Below are positions 33,009 through 36,230 of a DNA stretch of 36,230 bases, piece by piece (the first letter of the stretch is position 1; every line of letters begins with the position of its first letter). The stretch is from an uncultured Campylobacter sp. GTDB lineage: Bacteria > Campylobacterota > Campylobacteria > Campylobacterales > Campylobacteraceae. The position numbers and the translations under genes are program-made. Location of the stretch: the NCBI RefSeq assembly GCF_905371695.1, contig NZ_CAJPMA010000005.1, positions 1 to 36,230 on the forward strand. Reading direction: 5' to 3'. Below the pieces are notes generated by a model. That model worked only from the letters and a program-made list of their open reading frames with translations, made no database searches and was not told where the DNA came from.

Positions 33009-34031
33009 TTAGTTTTTACTTTGATCGACTAATTTACCGTTAGTTATCCAAGGCATCATAGAGCGTAGTTTTTTACCGGTTTGATTTAGCAGGCTTCTTT
33101 CGGCGATGCCGCGCTCTGCGTTCATGCGGACGTATCCGGCCTTGCGTTCTAGGATGAAGTCTTTTGCAAATTTACCGTTTTGGATCTCTTTTAAAATTTC
33201 CTTCATCGCTTTTTTGCTATCTTCGCCGATGACGCGCGGTCCGCTTACGTAGTCGCCGTATTCTGCAGTGTTTGAGATAGAGTAGCGCATATCCGCCATG
33301 CCGCCTTGATACATTAGATCCACGATTAGTTTTAGCTCGTGAAGACACTCAAAATACGCCATCTCAGGCTCGTATCCGGCATCCACTAGCGTCTCAAAGC
33401 CCGCATTTACCAGCGCGCAAAGTCCGCCGCAAAGCACCGCCTGCTCGCCGAAAAGATCGGTCTCGGTCTCATCTTTAAATGTCGTCTCGATGATGCCCGT
33501 TCTGCCGCCGCCGATCGCGCTAGCGTAGCTTAGAGCTAGCTCTTTAGCCTTTCCGCTTGCATTTTGCTCTACGGCGATTAGATCAGGGATGCCGCCGCCT
33601 CGGACAAATTCGCTTCTTACCGTATGGCCGGGCGCTTTTGGGGCGATCATAATGACGTCAATATCCTCGGGAGCTTTGATCTGTCCGAAATGCACGTTAA
33701 AGCCGTGTCCAAAGGCTATCGCCGCGCCGCTTTTAAGGTTAGGTTTAATCTCTCGCTCGAAAATTTCGGCCTGAAGCTCGTCGGGAGTTAAAATCATAAC
33801 GACGTCGGCGGCCTTTGCGGCTTCTGCTACCGTTTTTACCTCAAAGCCCTTTGCTTCGGCCTTTGCCCAGCTCCTGCCGCCTTTTGCCAGGCCCACGATC
33901 ACCTTTACGCCGCTATCGCGCAAATTTTCGGCATGCGCGTGTCCTTGCGAACCAAAACCTATCATCGCGACGGTTTTGCTTCTAATCAAGCTCAAATCGC
34001 AATCTTTGTCGTAATAAATTTTTACTGCCAT
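33009..34031 (-). CDS. ilvC: Ketol-acid reductoisomerase (NADP+)
   Basis: IlvC catalyses the second common step of isoleucine and valine synthesis. The ATG at 34031 is chosen (340 residues, MAVKIYYDKDCDL), with AAGGA upstream; the longer frame's ATG at 34070 overlaps the promoter. The NADPH motif GFGSQGHAHAENL is intact; the metal-site segments DETETDLFGEQAVLCGG and ECLHELKLIVDLMY follow. Length marks a class I enzyme. Codon use looks more biased than its neighbours', suggesting high expression. Confidence 0.97.
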   Translation of the reverse strand: MAVKIYYDKDCDLSLIRSKTVAMIGFGSQGHAHAENLRDSGVKVIVGLAKGGRSWAKAEAKGFEVKTVAEAAKAADVVMILTPDELQAEIFEREIKPNLKSGAAIAFGHGFNVHFGQIKAPEDIDVIMIAPKAPGHTVRSEFVRGGGIPDLIAVEQNASGKAKELALSYASAIGGGRTGIIETTFKDETETDLFGEQAVLCGGLCALVNAGFETLVDAGYEPEMAYFECLHELKLIVDLMYQGGMADMRYSISNTAEYGDYVSGPRVIGEDSKKAMKEILKEIQNGKFAKDFILERKAGYVRMNAERGIAERSLLNQTGKKLRSMMPWITNGKLVDQSKN

Positions 34032-34061
34032 TTTACGTCCTTTTTTTGAAATTCGGGCGCA

Positions 34062-34067
34062 ATTATA
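34062..34067 (-). promoter_or_regulatory. -10 box of ilvC
   Basis: Consensus TATAAT on the minus strand, preceded directly by TG, 30 bases before the ilvC ATG at 34031. No good -35 is visible. The ATG at 34070 begins just upstream of this box and runs into it, so it cannot lie on the transcript. Confidence 0.65.
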
Positions 34068-34136
34068 CATTCGCGCGGCTCAAATGTCGCTGAAACCGAA
34101 AAACTTGATTTAAGCTTTATAAAAAAGCATTTTTGC

Positions 34137-34142
34137 TAGAAT
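34137..34142 (+). promoter_or_regulatory. -10 box of the HDOD gene
   Basis: TAGAAT preceded by TTTTTGC, close to the Campylobacter T-rich/-10 consensus. Transcription would start near 34150, leaving a leader of about 25 bases with GAGGAAA before the ATG at 34175. Confidence 0.6.
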
Positions 34143-34174
34143 TGCCGAAATTTTTACGAGGAAATCCAGCAAGT

Positions 34175-34993
34175 ATGAACGACTCAATTTACAAAAAAAT
34201 CAAAACCCTACCGCCGTTAGACGACACGGTTATTCAAATTCAGCGCCTTTGCGCGGACGAGAATAGCTCCATCGGCGATCTAACCAAAATCATCGAAAAA
34301 GACCCGATGCTAACGGCTAATATCCTGCGCTCCGCGAACTCTCCTCTTTACGGTTTTAGCAAAGAAATCACGACTATCGCGCGCGCTATCTCGCTTTTCG
34401 GGATGGCTACGATCCGCGGTTTCGCGCTTTCAAGCGCTATAAAAAAGTCGTTTTCCGTAAATTTAGAGCCTTACGGGATCACCAGCCAAGATTTTTTAAA
34501 TATTTCGATGATTCAAAACGCGCTGATGTACAACTGGTATTCAAAAGTTAAGCCTAAAAATTTAGAAATCCTCTCCCCCGCATCGTTTATGCTTGAAATC
34601 GGCAAAATCGTCCTCTCTCACGAACTCAACGAAAATAAAGAGGCGGACGAATTTAAATCAAGACTGGCAAACATCGTATATCCTAGCGATCTAGGGCTGC
34701 TAGAAACCGAATTCTTAGATATTACCAACGAGGAAGTTACGGCTAAAATTTTCGAAGAATGGAACCTGGAAAACGAGCTCGTAAACTCCATCCTTTACTC
34801 AAACGACCCCGACGACGCACCCGAGCACGTAAAAGAATACGCAAAAGCGCTAAAAGTCGTAAAAACGGCGATTAATATCTTTAATCAGCTAGACGAAGTC
34901 AGTATTCAAAACGCGCTTCCGTTGCTTGATGAATACGGCTTTGACCACGATACGTTTTTAATGGCTACGGCGAAGGTTAAAGACAATCTGTGA
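34175..34993 (+). CDS. HDOD domain-containing protein
   Basis: A 272-residue protein made almost entirely of an HDOD domain: MNDSIYKKIKTLPPLDD, SIGDLTKIIEKDPMLTANILRSANSP, and AISLFGMATIRGFALSSAI are the family's core blocks. HDOD proteins usually lack the metal-binding HD residues and act in signalling, but molecular roles are poorly known. Start is ATG at 34175 with GAGGAAA upstream; a longer TTG start at 34133 would lie in the promoter. Its TGA stop overlaps the GTG start of the RNase R gene by 3 bases. It diverges from ilvC. Confidence 0.87.
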   Translation: MNDSIYKKIKTLPPLDDTVIQIQRLCADENSSIGDLTKIIEKDPMLTANILRSANSPLYGFSKEITTIARAISLFGMATIRGFALSSAIKKSFSVNLEPYGITSQDFLNISMIQNALMYNWYSKVKPKNLEILSPASFMLEIGKIVLSHELNENKEADEFKSRLANIVYPSDLGLLETEFLDITNEEVTAKIFEEWNLENELVNSILYSNDPDDAPEHVKEYAKALKVVKTAINIFNQLDEVSIQNALPLLDEYGFDHDTFLMATAKVKDNL

Positions 34994-36230
34994 AGGATCT
35001 TTTTACCGCTCTCTTAACGGGTGTAAACGAGCGTGAAATTTCGGGCGAAAATCGCGAAATTTTACGCAATCTACAAAATTTAAACGCCGTAAATTTCCAT
35101 AAAAACAAATTTTACCTAAATAACGGCTTCGTCTGCGGCAAGCTCGATATTAGCGCGAACGGAACCGGTTTTTTGGCCGCTTACGACCCACGTTTTAAGC
35201 AAGATATAATAATAGAAAATAAAAATTTAAACGCCGCTCATTACGGCGACGTGGTTCTAGCAAAGCTACTCCCACTTAAAAAAAAGCGCCCTAGCGCGAA
35301 AATCGTAATGAGCTTAAAACTAGCCAATGCCACGAGCGTAGTTTATACTAAAAATTTCGGCGCCGCCGTACTCGGAGTGAATCTAAAAACCGGGCTAAAT
35401 TTGGCGCTAAAAGCCAGCCAAAAAAGCCTAAAAGCCTTACCGTTAGGCACGTTGCTTAAAATAAATAATCTAAACAACGACATAGTCGAAGTTTTAGGCA
35501 ACATTAACGACCCCGCGAGCGATGAGAAAATTTCGCTTGCGATTTATAATAAAAACGACATTTTTAACGAGGCGTGCGAGGACGAAGCGCGCGCGTGGGG
35601 CGATGAAGTAGATCCCGCAATGTATCCGCAGCGCACGGATTTGCGAGAACTATCTTTTTGCACGATAGACCCGGTAGACGCCAAAGACTTTGACGACGCG
35701 ATATATTTTGACGAGAAAAAGCGCGAAATTTACGTCGCAATCGCCGACGTCAGCGAATACGTAACTAGCTACGGTGCGATAGATAGCGAAGCTAAAAAGC
35801 GCGGATTTTCAATCTATTTTCCGCATAAAGCCGTGCCGATGCTGCCGCGAGCTTTGAGCGAAAACATCTGCTCGCTAAAACCTAACGTCCCGCGCCTCGC
35901 GTTTTGCTTTAAAATTTCGCTAGACGCAAACGGCGACGTGCTAAAAGAAGAACTTTTCGAAGCGATAATCCTATCAAAAAGGCGCTTTAACTACGACGAA
36001 ATCGATGAAATTTTACAAGGCGGACAAAGCGAGATCGACTGGATTAAGCCACTATTTACATTAACTTCAAAACTTCGCAAAAAGCGGCTTACGCACGCAT
36101 TTGATTTTCGTACGCAAGAGCTTCGCATGAGTCTAGACGAAAACGGCGAAATTTTAGCTACCAGATACGAAAACGACAGCGACTCGCATAGATTAGTCGA
36201 GGACTGCATGCTGCTAGCTAATAAAGCCGC
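34990..36230 (+). CDS. rnr: Ribonuclease R (3'-to-5' exoribonuclease), cut by window edge
   Basis: The first 413 codons of an RNB-family exoribonuclease; it continues past the window end. A GTG start (34990-34992) overlaps the HDOD stop codon (GTGA); GAAGG within the first codons is not a ribosome site, so coupled translation is likely. Cold-shock/OB-like domains fill about 50-190 (FVCGKLDIS; VLGVNLKTG). The RNB catalytic site TIDPVDAKDFDDAIYF, then YVAIADVSEYV, FPHKAVPMLP and RLVEDCMLLAN are intact. The GTG and open end explain why simple frame searches miss it. RNase R degrades structured RNA and acts in rRNA/tmRNA quality control. Confidence 0.93.
   Translation, partial: MKDLFTALLTGVNEREISGENREILRNLQNLNAVNFHKNKFYLNNGFVCGKLDISANGTGFLAAYDPRFKQDIIIENKNLNAAHYGDVVLAKLLPLKKKRPSAKIVMSLKLANATSVVYTKNFGAAVLGVNLKTGLNLALKASQKSLKALPLGTLLKINNLNNDIVEVLGNINDPASDEKISLAIYNKNDIFNEACEDEARAWGDEVDPAMYPQRTDLRELSFCTIDPVDAKDFDDAIYFDEKKREIYVAIADVSEYVTSYGAIDSEAKKRGFSIYFPHKAVPMLPRALSENICSLKPNVPRLAFCFKISLDANGDVLKEELFEAIILSKRRFNYDEIDEILQGGQSEIDWIKPLFTLTSKLRKKRLTHAFDFRTQELRMSLDENGEILATRYENDSDSHRLVEDCMLLANKA

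Noticed and set aside
1..36230. CRISPR array, prophage, insertion sequence or defence island
   Set aside because: No regularly spaced repeats, transposase, integrase, restriction or toxin-antitoxin genes are seen; nearly all genes are housekeeping.

Overview
The window reads as chromosomal core sequence of a Campylobacter-like member of the Campylobacterota, probably one of the higher-GC species (GC looks mid-40s by eye). Four things point there: hobA, an initiation factor known only from this phylum; a dihydropteroate synthase with a long N-terminal extension; conserved gene strings (hemW-tatB-tatC-queA diverging from nudH-lysC-hobA-holB-folP-ligA-tlyA-ribF-cmoA; rnr, ilvC, polysaccharide deacetylase, dprA, ruvX; rpsO next to an Rrf2 regulator and flhA) that match Campylobacter order as I remember it; and heavy use of the AAATTT hexamer. 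The species cannot be fixed from the sequence alone. I see no transposase, prophage, CRISPR array, rRNA or tRNA.

Layout. 1-4550: two tandem Tat-exported FAD reductases of the flavocytochrome c family (the first cut by the window edge) and the thiol-disulfide transporter DsbD, all minus strand, with polyphosphate kinase 2 divergent. 5644-8964: the heat-shock operon hrcA-grpE-dnaK (minus) behind a textbook sigma70 promoter and a CIRCE-like operator. 9189-11398: pyrB-pyrC. 11452-15312: an Rrf2 regulator, flhA, a DHH phosphoesterase and a 76-residue acidic protein (minus), with rpsO divergent from the regulator. 15761-25573: a long minus-strand housekeeping run from nudH to cmoA and an MFS transporter, with many 1-4 nt gene overlaps. 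25710-30060: a plus-strand run hemW-tatB-tatC-queA followed by an unrecognised 275-residue protein that looks like a degenerate sensor kinase/receiver. 30053-34031: ruvX, dprA, a polysaccharide-deacetylase-fold protein and ilvC (minus). 34175-36230: an HDOD protein translationally coupled to RNase R, which runs off the window.

How the parts connect. TatB/TatC form part of the export route for the two flavoproteins at the left edge. HobA and the clamp-loader subunit HolB are adjacent, so an initiation factor and a replisome part are probably co-expressed with folP and ligA. DprA belongs to natural transformation, which makes the abundance of AAATTT (a subset of RAATTY, the methylated motif used for DNA discrimination in C. 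jejuni) worth a count. The most novel-looking protein is the 275-residue one at 29233-30060. Several start codons were set from ribosome binding sites and promoters (hrcA, ligA, ilvC, the HDOD gene, rnr) and differ from the longest possible reading frame.
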